Positions 51,478 to 60,561 of a stretch of 64,000 nucleotides of DNA are shown here, in pieces. Position numbers and translations under genes: made by a program. The DNA lies in the NCBI RefSeq assembly GCF_001673635.1, contig NZ_LZMH01000082.1, positions 1 through 64,000 of the forward strand. Direction: 5' to 3'. Position 1 is the first letter of the stretch. The number at the start of each line of letters is the position of its first letter. The notes below the pieces were generated by a model that worked only from the letters and a program-made list of their open reading frames with translations, had not been told where the DNA came from and ran no database searches. The DNA is from Mycobacterium asiaticum (GTDB taxonomy: Bacteria; Actinomycetota; Actinomycetes; Mycobacteriales; Mycobacteriaceae).

Positions 51478-52626
51478 ATGCCGTCCAACCGCGTCGCCAT
51501 TGTCGGTGTCGGGCTTTCCGACTGCGGCCGGGTTCCGGACAAGACCGCCATGGCTCTGATGGCCCAGGCCGCTCGCCGGGCGGTCACCGATGCGGGCCTG
51601 AGCAAGGACGATATCGACGGCTTCGGCGGACACGGAACGCTGCTCCCCCCGGTCGAAGTCAGCGAGTACCTCGGGTTGCGCCCCTCCTGGGTCGACGCGA
51701 CCAACGTCGGCGGGTCTTCGTGGGAGGTCATGGCGGGGCACGCGGCAACGGCTATCGCGAACGGCGAGATCGACACCGCCCTGTTGACCTACGGATCGAC
51801 CGCACGTTCGGATGTCAAGCGTCGAACCCGCGCATCGGCGGCTGCACTGGGCACCGGAGGCCCATTGCAGTACGAGGCGGCCTACGGAGCGACGCTCATC
51901 GCCAAGTACGCCATGGCGGCCCGGCGGCACATGATCGAATACGGCACCACCACCGAGCAGCTGGCCGAAGTCGCCGTCGCGGCGCATGAGTGGGCGGCGA
52001 TGAACGCGGACGCATTCGAGCGCGACCGCATCACCGTGGACGACGTCGCGGCCGCACCGACGCTGGCCGATCCGTTCACCACCAAACACGTCTGCCTCCG
52101 CACCGACGGTGGCGGTGCCGTGGTGCTGGCCAGCGAGCGAGTCGCGAAAGACTCAGCACGCGAACCGATTTGGATCCTCGGCGCCGCCGATGCCACGTCG
52201 CACGTCAGCATGAACCAGTGGCCTGACTTCACCACATCGCCGGCCATGCGGTCGGGGCCGCGAGCCTTTGCGCAAGCCGGCGTCAGCCCGGCCGATATCG
52301 ATGTGTGCCAGCTTTACGACTCGTTCACTTCTACGGTCCTGCTGACGGTGGAGGATTTGGGCTTCTGCGCGAAGGGCGAGGGAGGACCGTTCATCGCCTC
52401 GGGCGCGCTGCGCCCCGGTGGGTCGCTACCCACCAACACCGACGGCGGCGGCTTGGCCAGCTGCCATCCCGGTATGCGGGGCATGTTCCTGATGGTGGAG
52501 GCGGTCCGGCAGTTGCGGGGCGACTGCGCGGCACGCCAGGTCCCGGACGCCAGGCTGGCGTGTGTCCATGCCATGGGTGGTTTCTTCACCCACAGCGCCA
52601 CAATGATTCTCGGGAGACAGTCATGA
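51478..52626 (+). CDS. Thiolase-like lipid-transfer protein (Ltp type)
   Basis: A 382-aa thiolase-fold protein of the Ltp2 / SCP-x type, which in actinobacterial sterol catabolism acts as a retro-aldolase with a DUF35 partner. Landmarks: VAIVGVGLSDCGRVPD, NVGGSSWEVMAGHAATAI near residues 79-96, LRTDGGGAVVLAS and DGGGLASCHPG. The DUF35 gene overlaps the stop (ATGA), which supports a complex. Divergent from the HpcH aldolase. Confidence 0.88.
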   Translation: MPSNRVAIVGVGLSDCGRVPDKTAMALMAQAARRAVTDAGLSKDDIDGFGGHGTLLPPVEVSEYLGLRPSWVDATNVGGSSWEVMAGHAATAIANGEIDTALLTYGSTARSDVKRRTRASAAALGTGGPLQYEAAYGATLIAKYAMAARRHMIEYGTTTEQLAEVAVAAHEWAAMNADAFERDRITVDDVAAAPTLADPFTTKHVCLRTDGGGAVVLASERVAKDSAREPIWILGAADATSHVSMNQWPDFTTSPAMRSGPRAFAQAGVSPADIDVCQLYDSFTSTVLLTVEDLGFCAKGEGGPFIASGALRPGGSLPTNTDGGGLASCHPGMRGMFLMVEAVRQLRGDCAARQVPDARLACVHAMGGFFTHSATMILGRQS

Positions 52627-53027
52627 CGGCGCCGGATCGCCCGACCATCGACCTCGACAGCCAGGCCTGGTGGTCCGCGGTGCAGGATCGCGAGCTGATG
52701 CTCAACACCTGCCGATCCTGCGGTCAGGCGTCGCTGTACGTACGGCCGTTCTGTCCGCACTGCTGGAGCGAGGACGTCGACCTGGCGCCGGCTACCGGCC
52801 GGGCGCGCCTCTACACGTGGAGCGTGGTGCACCAGAACGCGGCACCGTTCGACGCGCGCACGCCCTATGTGCTGGCGATGGTGGACCTCGAGGAGGGACC
52901 CCGTCTGATGACCGTGGTGGAGGACTGCGACTTCGACGACCTGCGCGCCGACCTGCCACTCGCGGTTGGATTCCGCACCGATGAGGACGGATTCGTCGTC
53001 CCGGTTTTCCATCCGGTCATCGATTAG
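52623..53027 (+). CDS. Zn-ribbon OB-fold protein (DUF35)
   Basis: A 134-aa protein with four Cys (C30, C33, C44, C47) of a zinc ribbon (CRSCGQ, CPHC) followed by an OB-fold (LYTWSVVHQNAAPF). DUF35 proteins pair with thiolase-like enzymes; in steroid side-chain cleavage the DUF35 part completes the aldolase active site. Overlaps the thiolase stop by four bases and the convergent ligase by 11 bases. Confidence 0.9.
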   Translation: MTAPDRPTIDLDSQAWWSAVQDRELMLNTCRSCGQASLYVRPFCPHCWSEDVDLAPATGRARLYTWSVVHQNAAPFDARTPYVLAMVDLEEGPRLMTVVEDCDFDDLRADLPLAVGFRTDEDGFVVPVFHPVID

Positions 53028-54588
53028 CGGAAACCCGCTCGGCAAGCAGCCGGATCCGGCCCGCCGCGGCCGCGTCGAGTTTCTTGCGCTCGATCTTGCC
53101 GTTGGCATTGACGGGCAGCGGCTCGTCCCACAGCACCAGCTCCTCGGGCAGCTTGTATTTGGGCAACCCCTGTGAGATCAGTGCCGCAGCGACGCTGTTG
53201 AGCGATATCTCGAGTTTCCGATCGGCGACGACAGCCACCGCCAGTCGCTCGCCGGTGGCGGCATCGGCGACCGGATAGGCGGCGCACTGGCGCACCCCCT
53301 CGATCCGCGCCACCGCGTTTTCCACCTCCGCGGCCGGGATCTTCATCCCATTGCGGATCACGATGTCCTTGATCCGGCCGACGATCCGCACGCGCCCGCC
53401 GTTGAGTTCGGCGACGTCACCGGTGCGGAACCACTGGCCGTCCAGACTCGCGGCATCGCTGTCGCGATCGGTGTATCCCAGAAAAGCGTGCGGCCCACGG
53501 ATGCAACACTCGGTCGGTTCCGCCGCCGAGCCGATCCGCAGCTCGACGCCGTCGAGTGCCACCCCGTCGTCGGCGTGGCGCACCGCCCTGGGCTCGTCCC
53601 GCAGGCCCGACGTGCTTACCGGCACCTCCGAAGACCCGTAGGCGCGCATGACCAGCACACCGAAAACGTCCTCGATGCGCGCCACGATTCCCTGGTCCAG
53701 CATGGTGCCGCCGAGATAGACCGCGCGCAGCGGTACGGCGGCTCCCCGCGCGACCGCCTCGTCGAGCACCCGGTCCAGCAGCCGGTCGGGTCCGCCGTAC
53801 CAGGTCGCCCCCGAAGCCAGCAGCAAGTCACATGTCGCCGCGGGATTGAAGCGATCCTCCAGCACAACGGGTACCCCGAGCATGGGCGCGATGAACAGCG
53901 CCTGCACGACTCCGGTGACCGAGGCCAGCGGGCTGATCAGAAAAATGCGGTCGTCGTCCGTAAGTCCAGCCGCCGCAATGTAGTTGGTCGATGCCTTCGC
54001 CAGTGTGCTGAGGGAGTGGATGACGCCCTTGGGCCGTGACGTCGTGCCCGAGGTGTAGAGCACCAGACACGGCTCATCGGCCGCACGCGCCGGTCGCAAC
54101 CGCGGCACGCGGTCGGGTTCGCCATTGCCCACCTCGATCCACCGACAATGACCGGACAGCTCGTGCCCGGCGATCGGCGGCCAGTTCGGCGCCGACCCGT
54201 ACCCGATGCCGGTGTTCGAGATGACCTCCGCCACCTGGGCCGGCCCGGCGCTACGCGGCACCAGTAACACCACCGCGTCGATCCGCAACGCGGCGTGCAC
54301 AGCCACGACCGAATCCACGTCATTGCCGACCACCAGCAGTATCGGGTCCTCCGGCACCACACCCGCGTCAAGCGTCGCCTGCGCGGCCGTGTCGATGCGG
54401 GCATCGAGCTCGGCGTAGGTGAGCTCGGCACCCCGAACCCGCACCGCGACCCTGCTCGGATACCGCTCCGCGGCGGACCGGACGGCGTCGAAGGGCTCCG
54501 CCGACCAGTAGCCGGCCGCCCGGTAGCGGGGCCGCAACGACTCGGCGCGGCGGCGGGCCTGCCGAAGCATCTCCGCCGGGCCGCTCAT
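53017..54588 (-). CDS. Acyl-CoA synthetase / AMP-dependent ligase
   Basis: A 523-aa ANL-superfamily enzyme. The P-loop LYTSGTTSRPKG is at about 178-189, the adenylate motif RAYGSSEVP near 318 and RTGDVAELNGG near 401. The C-terminal NANGKIERKKL carries the catalytic Lys. It activates a carboxylic acid to acyl-CoA. The ATG at 54588 has GGAGGGG upstream. Divergent from the SDR gene. Confidence 0.9.
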   Translation of the reverse strand: MSGPAEMLRQARRRAESLRPRYRAAGYWSAEPFDAVRSAAERYPSRVAVRVRGAELTYAELDARIDTAAQATLDAGVVPEDPILLVVGNDVDSVVAVHAALRIDAVVLLVPRSAGPAQVAEVISNTGIGYGSAPNWPPIAGHELSGHCRWIEVGNGEPDRVPRLRPARAADEPCLVLYTSGTTSRPKGVIHSLSTLAKASTNYIAAAGLTDDDRIFLISPLASVTGVVQALFIAPMLGVPVVLEDRFNPAATCDLLLASGATWYGGPDRLLDRVLDEAVARGAAVPLRAVYLGGTMLDQGIVARIEDVFGVLVMRAYGSSEVPVSTSGLRDEPRAVRHADDGVALDGVELRIGSAAEPTECCIRGPHAFLGYTDRDSDAASLDGQWFRTGDVAELNGGRVRIVGRIKDIVIRNGMKIPAAEVENAVARIEGVRQCAAYPVADAATGERLAVAVVADRKLEISLNSVAAALISQGLPKYKLPEELVLWDEPLPVNANGKIERKKLDAAAAGRIRLLAERVSANR

Positions 54589-54643
54589 GAGCCCCTCCGA
54601 TGCAAATGACTGTTCTCGATTGAGCAAATGTAACCTCTCATCC

Positions 54644-55510
54644 ATGTCATCAATGACTTTCGACGATCAGGTCGCCATTGTCACCGGTGCCGGCGGCGGG
54701 CTGGGCCGCTGCCACGCTTTGGAACTGGCGCGCCGCGGCGCTCGGGTCGTGGTCAACGACCTGGGCAGCGCGGTGGACGGTACAGGGGCTTCGACCTCGG
54801 CGGCGCAAGCGGTCGTGGACGAAATCACCGCCGCCGGTGGCACCGCGATCGCCAACGGCGATTCGGTGGCCACCGAACAGGGCGGCGCCGCGGTCGTCGA
54901 CGCGGCGATGCAGGCGTTCGGCCGGGTCGACGTACTGGTGAACAATGCCGGGATCCTGCGCGACGCGGCCTTCAAGAACATGACCGCCGATCAAGTCGAT
55001 GCCGTCATCGCCGTGCACCTCACCGGCGCCTTCCATGTGACCCGAGCGGTGTGGCCGATCATGCGGGAGCAGAATTACGGCCGGATCGTGCAGACAACCT
55101 CGGGTACTGGGCTCTTCGGTAATTTCGGCCAGGCGAATTACGGTGCCGCCAAGATGGGTTTGGTCGGCATGATGCACGTACTCGCCATCGAGGGCGCCCG
55201 TAACGGCATCGCGGTCAATGCCATTGCGCCCATCGCCCGAACCCGCATGACGGAGAAGATCATGGGCGAGGCAGGCAAGGTCATGGATCCCGAACTCGTG
55301 ACTCCGGTGGTGATCTACCTGGCGCACCGCCGTTGCGACCGCACCGCACACATCTACTCGGTGGGTGCGGGCAAGGTGTCTCGGGTGTTCATCGGAGTCA
55401 CCAAGGGAATCGAGGACACCGCGCTTTCCGCGGAGAAGGTCGCCGAGGCTATCGACGACATCGACGACGCCGCGGACTTCACCATCCGCGGCGGCCCGGC
55501 GAGAGGTTGA
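54644..55510 (+). CDS. SDR-family 3-hydroxyacyl-CoA dehydrogenase-like protein
   Basis: A 288-aa SDR resembling the dehydrogenase part of peroxisomal multifunctional enzyme type 2 (HSD17B4). Motif TGAGGGLGR near 14-22, VVVNDLG near 35-41, then NNAG and Ser153-x12-Tyr166-x3-Lys170. Likely step: oxidation of a 3-hydroxyacyl-CoA. ATG at 54644 or 54653. Divergent from the ligase; convergent with the crotonase at 55520. Confidence 0.88.
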   Translation: MSSMTFDDQVAIVTGAGGGLGRCHALELARRGARVVVNDLGSAVDGTGASTSAAQAVVDEITAAGGTAIANGDSVATEQGGAAVVDAAMQAFGRVDVLVNNAGILRDAAFKNMTADQVDAVIAVHLTGAFHVTRAVWPIMREQNYGRIVQTTSGTGLFGNFGQANYGAAKMGLVGMMHVLAIEGARNGIAVNAIAPIARTRMTEKIMGEAGKVMDPELVTPVVIYLAHRRCDRTAHIYSVGAGKVSRVFIGVTKGIEDTALSAEKVAEAIDDIDDAADFTIRGGPARG

Positions 55511-55519
55511 CGTACCGGG

Positions 55520-56326
55520 CTAGTGGCCGCGGAAGCGGGGCTTGCGGCGCTCGGCGAATGACGACAGTCCTTCCTGCAGGTCCGCGGTGCGCGACACGGC
55601 TTCCTGGGCCCAGGCCTCCTGCTCGAACGCCCGGTCGCGGCCGGACTCCGATGAAACAGCCAGCAGTCGCTTGGTCAGACCCAACATCACGGTCGGGCCC
55701 GCCGCCAGCCGCAAGGCCAATTCCTCGGCGACCGCGTCGGTTTCGTCGAGGCCGACCACCCGGTTCACCAGGCCGAGCCGCTCGCAGGACGCGGCGTCCA
55801 CGGGTTCGCCCAGCATCAACAACTCCGTTGCCTTGCGCAGACCCACAATCCTGGTCAGCAGGTGTACCGCCCCGGAATCCGGCAGGATGCCGCGATGGAC
55901 GAACGCCTCGACAAGTGTCGCTTCGGTGGACATGACGACCAGGTCACAGGCCAGCAGCAGGCTCCCGCCCGCCCCGGCGGCCACACCCTTGACCGCCGCC
56001 ACCACGGGCTTGTCACAGTCCAGCACGGCGGCCACCAGGCGTTGCCAACCCTGCTGCAGCATCCGCGCCACGTCGCCGGGACGTTTCTCACGCGCGGGCG
56101 ACTCCGGACCCGCCAGTCCCGCCCCGGCGCAGAAATGCCGGGTACCGGCGGCGGTGAGTAACACTGCGCGCACGGCTGGATCATCGTTTGCTCGCAGGAA
56201 GGCCTCGGTGAGGGCGTCGCGCGCCAACGGAGACAACGAGTTTCCGACCTCAGCACGATCAATCTTCACCCGCGCCACGGCATCGTCACCGATCGTCAAC
56301 TCGATGTCGGAGCTTTCTTCAGCCAT
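55520..56326 (-). CDS. Enoyl-CoA hydratase/isomerase-family protein (PaaG-like)
   Basis: A 268-aa crotonase. KIDRAEVGNSLSPLARDAL, KPVVAAVKGVAAGAGGSLL and FVHRGILPDSGAVHLL with the Asp of PDSG, the pattern of PaaG-like isomerases. The classical Glu pair is absent. C-terminal EGLSSFAERRKPRFRGH is usual. Divergent from the MaoC gene over 111 bp. Confidence 0.9.
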   Translation of the reverse strand: MAEESSDIELTIGDDAVARVKIDRAEVGNSLSPLARDALTEAFLRANDDPAVRAVLLTAAGTRHFCAGAGLAGPESPAREKRPGDVARMLQQGWQRLVAAVLDCDKPVVAAVKGVAAGAGGSLLLACDLVVMSTEATLVEAFVHRGILPDSGAVHLLTRIVGLRKATELLMLGEPVDAASCERLGLVNRVVGLDETDAVAEELALRLAAGPTVMLGLTKRLLAVSSESGRDRAFEQEAWAQEAVSRTADLQEGLSSFAERRKPRFRGH

Positions 56327-56345
56327 CTGCCTCTACCCCTGCGTT

Positions 56346-56360
56346 AACGGCGTTTCCGTT
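56346..56360. promoter_or_regulatory. Short inverted repeat in divergent promoter
   Basis: AACGG-CGTTT-CCGTT, 5-bp arms with a 5-base spacer, between the PaaG-like gene and the MaoC operon. No regulator gene is adjacent. Confidence 0.3.
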
Positions 56361-56437
56361 TTTCGGGTATCTTAATTTCCACTCGGTCTGGCTGCGAGTC
56401 CGGCTACCAAGTGGGCCAACACGAGGAGGCAATCGGA

Positions 56438-57688
56438 ATGGCCGAGACCGGCCGGATCACCGATGAGGGATTGGCCAGATTGCGGGCCACCATCGGTATT
56501 GCCGTCCCACACCCGCAGCCGCCCCACTATTTTCGTCCCAATGAGGATGCGTTTCGCCATGTCGCCGAAAGCTATGGCGACGCCAATCCGCTTTGGTGCG
56601 ATCCGGAATACGCGGCCAAGTCCGTCTGGGGCGAGGCGATCGCACCGCCGGCCCTGGTCGGCGGCGACACGCTGATCGGGGAAGACGAGGTCACAACGCT
56701 GTCCGAAAAGGATCGTGCCCTGACCAAGGGGGATCCGCTGCGTGGCGTGCATGCGTTCTATGCGTCATCGGCACGGGAGTGGTGGGCGCCGTTGCGCGCC
56801 AACCACCGGGTGTTTCGGCGAAACGCGTTGGTGGCCGCGCTGGACAAGCCCAGTGAGTTCGCCGACCGCGCCATCCACGAGTGGTCGGCACAGGTCTTCC
56901 GTGACGACGAGGGCACCATCCTGGGCGGGCAATACCGCAACATGATCCGCACCGAACGGAGCAAGGCGCGCGGTCGCAAGAAGTACGACGCCGTTGAGCC
57001 CAAGACGTGGACAGACGAGGAAATCGCCGAGCTTGACGAACGGTATGCGCGCGAGACGGTGCGCGGCGCGGACCCGCGCTGGTGGGAGGACGTCGAGGAG
57101 GGCGACGAGGTCGGTCCGCTGACCAAAGGGCCGCTCACGGTTACCGACATGGTCTGCTGGCACGTTGGTATGGGCATGGGACTGTACGGTGTTCGGCCTC
57201 TGCGCCTGGCGTGGCGCAACCGTCAGCGCATCCCACGCTTCTACACCCTGGACGAGCAGGGCGTGCCGGACGTCCAGCAGCGGGTGCATTGGGAACCGGG
57301 TGCGGCCCGAAACGCAGGAAACCCCAATACTTTTGACTACGGCCGCATGCGGGAAACCTGGTTGATCCACCTCTGCACCGACTGGATGGGTGACGACGCG
57401 TGGCTGTGGAAACTGGATTGCGAATTCCGCCTCTTCAATTACGTGGGCGACGTGCACACCATCACCGGAACGGTCGTGCGCAAATATCTCGCCGAGGGCG
57501 AGCGCCCCGCGGTCGATCTCGATCTCGCCGCCACCAATCACCGTGACCAGGTCACCACGCCGGGACACGCCACGATCCTGCTGCCGAGTCGCCGGCGCGG
57601 ACCCGTCCGCCTGCCCGACCCACCCGGCGGCGCCACCGACCTGGCGGACCTGTTGGCCGCGGTATCAGCGCAATTCGCCGGGCGATGA
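56438..57688 (+). CDS. MaoC-family double hot-dog hydratase-like protein
   Basis: A 416-aa protein with two hot-dog domains: an N-terminal FAS1-dehydratase-like domain (HYFRPNEDAFRHVAESYGDANP, near 28-50) and a C-terminal MaoC-like one (WHVGMGMGLYGV, near 242). It would hydrate an enoyl-CoA. The ATG at 56438 is supported by AGGAGG eight bases upstream. First gene of a six-gene coupled operon running to 62806. Confidence 0.85.
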   Translation: MAETGRITDEGLARLRATIGIAVPHPQPPHYFRPNEDAFRHVAESYGDANPLWCDPEYAAKSVWGEAIAPPALVGGDTLIGEDEVTTLSEKDRALTKGDPLRGVHAFYASSAREWWAPLRANHRVFRRNALVAALDKPSEFADRAIHEWSAQVFRDDEGTILGGQYRNMIRTERSKARGRKKYDAVEPKTWTDEEIAELDERYARETVRGADPRWWEDVEEGDEVGPLTKGPLTVTDMVCWHVGMGMGLYGVRPLRLAWRNRQRIPRFYTLDEQGVPDVQQRVHWEPGAARNAGNPNTFDYGRMRETWLIHLCTDWMGDDAWLWKLDCEFRLFNYVGDVHTITGTVVRKYLAEGERPAVDLDLAATNHRDQVTTPGHATILLPSRRRGPVRLPDPPGGATDLADLLAAVSAQFAGR

Positions 57689-57692
57689 CCGC

Positions 57693-58499
57693 ATGAAGTA
57701 TCAAAGCGTACCCGGACTGCAAGCCGCACAACGCGGAGTTCTCCTGCGGCTGACGCTGGATCGTGCCGATCGTCGAAACGCCGTCGACGACACCATGCTC
57801 GACGCGATGATCGAGCACATTGCGGCTGCCGGGACCGACGAGTCGGTGCGGGTCATCCGCGTTGACACCGCGGGCCCCGACTTCTGCGCCGGCTCCGACC
57901 TGATCGCCAATAACTCGAAATCCGACCGTAAGCCGAGAGTGGGCAGCACCCAACGCCGGCTGCCGAACAAAGCCAACCGGCTGATCCCGGTGATGCTGGA
58001 AACCCAGGTGCCGATCGTGGCCGTAGTGCGCGGCTGGACGGCGGGCCTCGGCTTCCACATCGCCCTGGCCGCCGACTTCTGCGTCGCCGCCGCGGATGCC
58101 CGCTTCTGGGAGCCTTTCATGGCGCGCGGGTTTACGCCGGACAGCGGTGCGGCCTGGCTGCTGCCCCGGTTGATCGGCATGGTCCGCACCCGCCAATTGC
58201 TCATGCTAGGGCAGGAGATCTCCGGCGCGACCGCGGCGGACTGGGGCATCATTCACCGGGCAGTCCCGGAAGGCCAGTTGGAATGCGCTGCGGACGAACT
58301 CGTTTCACGGCTGGGTGACGCGCCCACCGTCGCTTTGGGACTGACCAAATGGCTCCTGCAGAGCGGCAACGGGCTCGACCTGGACCGCCATCTGCAGAAC
58401 GAAGCCATGGCGCTCGAATTGTCCAGTCGCAGCGAGGACTTTCGCGAGGGCATGGCCGCCTTCCGAGAGAAACGCGACGCAAAGTTTCAGGGCCGATGA
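57693..58499 (+). CDS. Enoyl-CoA hydratase/isomerase-family protein
   Basis: A 268-aa crotonase. LTLDRADRRNAVDDTMLDAM, FCAGSDL, VPIVAVVRGWTAGLGFHIAL and FMARGFTPDSGAAWLLP (the TPDSG Asp variant). It starts four bases after the MaoC stop and overlaps fadE by four bases (ATGA). The Asp-for-Glu pattern resembles PaaG-type isomerases. Confidence 0.88.
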   Translation: MKYQSVPGLQAAQRGVLLRLTLDRADRRNAVDDTMLDAMIEHIAAAGTDESVRVIRVDTAGPDFCAGSDLIANNSKSDRKPRVGSTQRRLPNKANRLIPVMLETQVPIVAVVRGWTAGLGFHIALAADFCVAAADARFWEPFMARGFTPDSGAAWLLPRLIGMVRTRQLLMLGQEISGATAADWGIIHRAVPEGQLECAADELVSRLGDAPTVALGLTKWLLQSGNGLDLDRHLQNEAMALELSSRSEDFREGMAAFREKRDAKFQGR

Positions 58500-59749
58500 C
58501 GCGGCTCCCGGTGACCCACGCCCACACCGTCGCCGAGGTCGTCACGGCCGTCGAGCGGTGGGTCGCAAACGAAGTGCCCGAGGCGTGGCGCACCGCGGCC
58601 GCCGCCGGACCCAGCGCCCTGAGGTCGGTCCGCAGCGCCGCGGAATATCGGCAGTGGTACCCGACTTTCGCACGATCGGGCCTGGTCGCTCCGACCTGGG
58701 CACCGGAATACGGTGGACTAGGCATCAGCGAGGCAGCGGCTCGAGCCATCGAAGACGTACTGCGCCCACTGCGCCTCAACCGGCTCAACCCGTTGGGCCT
58801 GAACAACACCGCTGCCGCGCTCTTCAGCCACGGCACCGAAGAGCAGCGGCGTCGATTCCTGCCGCCGATAGTCCGCAACGAGGAGAAGTGGTGCCAGCTG
58901 TTCAGCGAGCCCGGCGCAGGCTCCGATCTTGCCTCGCTGGCCACCCGAGCTGTGCCCGACGGTGCCGACTGGGTGATAACCGGACAGAAGGTCTGGACCA
59001 CCTGGGCCGATGAGGCCGACTTCGCGATCTTGCTTGCCCGCACCGACCCGCAGCAGCCAAAACACAAGGGCCTCACCTACTTTCTGCTCGACATGCACCA
59101 AACCGGTGTGCAGGTGCGGCCCTTGCGGCAGATCACCGGCGAGAGCGAATTCAACGAGGTCTTCCTGGACGGTGCACGCGTTCCGGATGCGCACCGCGTG
59201 GGCGACCTCAACGACGGCTGGCGGGTCAGCGCGTCGACGCTTTCCAGTGAACGGCAGATGGTGTCGGGGTCGGGGTCAGGCTCGGGCGGCATGGGACGGC
59301 TCGGCGGCTCCAGCGCCGAACGTCTCATCACCCTGGCCAAGGAGACGGGCCGATGGGAGGATCCCGTCATCCGGGCCAAGATCATCCGCCTGTGGGCCCA
59401 AGAGCAGATCCGCGGCTGGACCAATGCCCGTGTGCGTTCCGCACTTTCGGCCGGCCAGTCCCCCGGCGCCGCCTCCTCGATCGGCAAGGTGCACCAAGCC
59501 ACGCTCAACCAGCAGATCCAGGACGTGATGGTCGATTTGTTGGGTACGAACGCCGTCGCGTGGCCGGCCACCGATGATCCGGATGCATTGCCGCCCGAGG
59601 TGCACGGCATGCTGCGCAGCCTCGCCAACGCGACCGAAGGAGGCACTACCGACATCAACAAGAACATCCTCGGCGAACGCGTACTCGGTCTGCCCAGGGA
59701 GCCGGACCCGTGGAAGGGCCGACCGTGGAAGGATATTCCACGCTCGTGA
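58496..59749 (+). CDS. Acyl-CoA dehydrogenase
   Basis: A 417-aa acyl-CoA dehydrogenase. WCQLFSEPGAGSDLASLATRA near residues 138-158, GQKVWTTWADEADFAILLAR, FNEVFLDGARVPDAHRVGD and EGGTTDINKNILGERVLGLP at the C-terminus. A Ser/Gly-rich loop (SGSGSGSGGMGRLGGSS) near 260 is unusual. It overlaps both neighbours (ATGA, GTGA), so it is a fully coupled operon member. Confidence 0.92.
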   Translation: MTRLPVTHAHTVAEVVTAVERWVANEVPEAWRTAAAAGPSALRSVRSAAEYRQWYPTFARSGLVAPTWAPEYGGLGISEAAARAIEDVLRPLRLNRLNPLGLNNTAAALFSHGTEEQRRRFLPPIVRNEEKWCQLFSEPGAGSDLASLATRAVPDGADWVITGQKVWTTWADEADFAILLARTDPQQPKHKGLTYFLLDMHQTGVQVRPLRQITGESEFNEVFLDGARVPDAHRVGDLNDGWRVSASTLSSERQMVSGSGSGSGGMGRLGGSSAERLITLAKETGRWEDPVIRAKIIRLWAQEQIRGWTNARVRSALSAGQSPGAASSIGKVHQATLNQQIQDVMVDLLGTNAVAWPATDDPDALPPEVHGMLRSLANATEGGTTDINKNILGERVLGLPREPDPWKGRPWKDIPRS

Positions 59750-60561
59750 GCACCTACCAGCGGCTGATAGTGGAAAAATCACACGGCATCGGATGGCTGA
59801 TCTTGAATCGACCCGAGGCCGGCAACGCCTTCGATGCACTGATGCTCGATGAACTCGAGGCGGCATGGGCCGACCTCGATGCCGACCCCGCGGTCCGGGT
59901 GATCGTCAATACCGCCAACGGTAAGGCGTTCTGCACGGGCATGGACGTCGTCCAGGTTGCCCGGGACAAAACAGCGATGCGCCGGCATTCGCGGCGAACG
60001 AGGGACGCCACGCTGAAGATTTCGTCCTGGCACTGCCAGGTGTGGAAGCCGGTGATCGCGGCGGTCAACGGCGTGTGCGCCGGTGGCGGACTGCACCTGG
60101 TCGCCGACGCCGATATTGTCATCGCCACCGAGTCGGCGTCTTTCGTCGACCCGCATGTCTCGGTGGGTCAGGCGGTGGCTTACGAGGCAATCACCCTGTT
60201 GCGAAGGTCGCCGATGGAGGCGATTATCCGAATGGCACTGAGCGGTACCGGTGAGCGCATCTCGGCCCAGCGCGCCTACGAGTTGGGAATCCTGTCCGAA
60301 GTTGTCCCCGCCGACCAGTTGCGGAATGCAGCCGCGCGCTTGGCCGGGGTCGTCGCTTTGAATTCCCCTACAGCGATGCGCGCCACCAAGCAAGCGCTGT
60401 GGCGGTCTCTGGAAGTCGGCCTCACCCAGGCCCGCGGTGAGGCCGCCGAGGAGATCTGGCGATTGCGCAACCATCCCGACCATGCCGAGGGTGTCCGGGC
60501 GTTTCGCGACAAAAGGATTCCGCACTGGCACCCGGCCCCGGATGCACTGGAGGTCCTATGA
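59746..60561 (+). CDS. Enoyl-CoA hydratase/isomerase-family protein
   Basis: A 271-aa crotonase starting with GTG overlapping the fadE stop. IGWLILNRPEAGNAFDALML, FCTGMDVVQVA and KPVIAAVNGVCAGGGLHLVA. At the first catalytic Glu position it has His (DPHVSVG); the second (PMEAI) keeps Glu. A tandem paralogue follows at 60558. The start at 59710 in the same frame would overlap fadE too far. Confidence 0.88.
   Translation: MSTYQRLIVEKSHGIGWLILNRPEAGNAFDALMLDELEAAWADLDADPAVRVIVNTANGKAFCTGMDVVQVARDKTAMRRHSRRTRDATLKISSWHCQVWKPVIAAVNGVCAGGGLHLVADADIVIATESASFVDPHVSVGQAVAYEAITLLRRSPMEAIIRMALSGTGERISAQRAYELGILSEVVPADQLRNAAARLAGVVALNSPTAMRATKQALWRSLEVGLTQARGEAAEEIWRLRNHPDHAEGVRAFRDKRIPHWHPAPDALEVL

Noticed and set aside
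59276..59866. 196-aa minus-strand open frame
   Set aside because: Antisense to fadE and the following crotonase; no family features.
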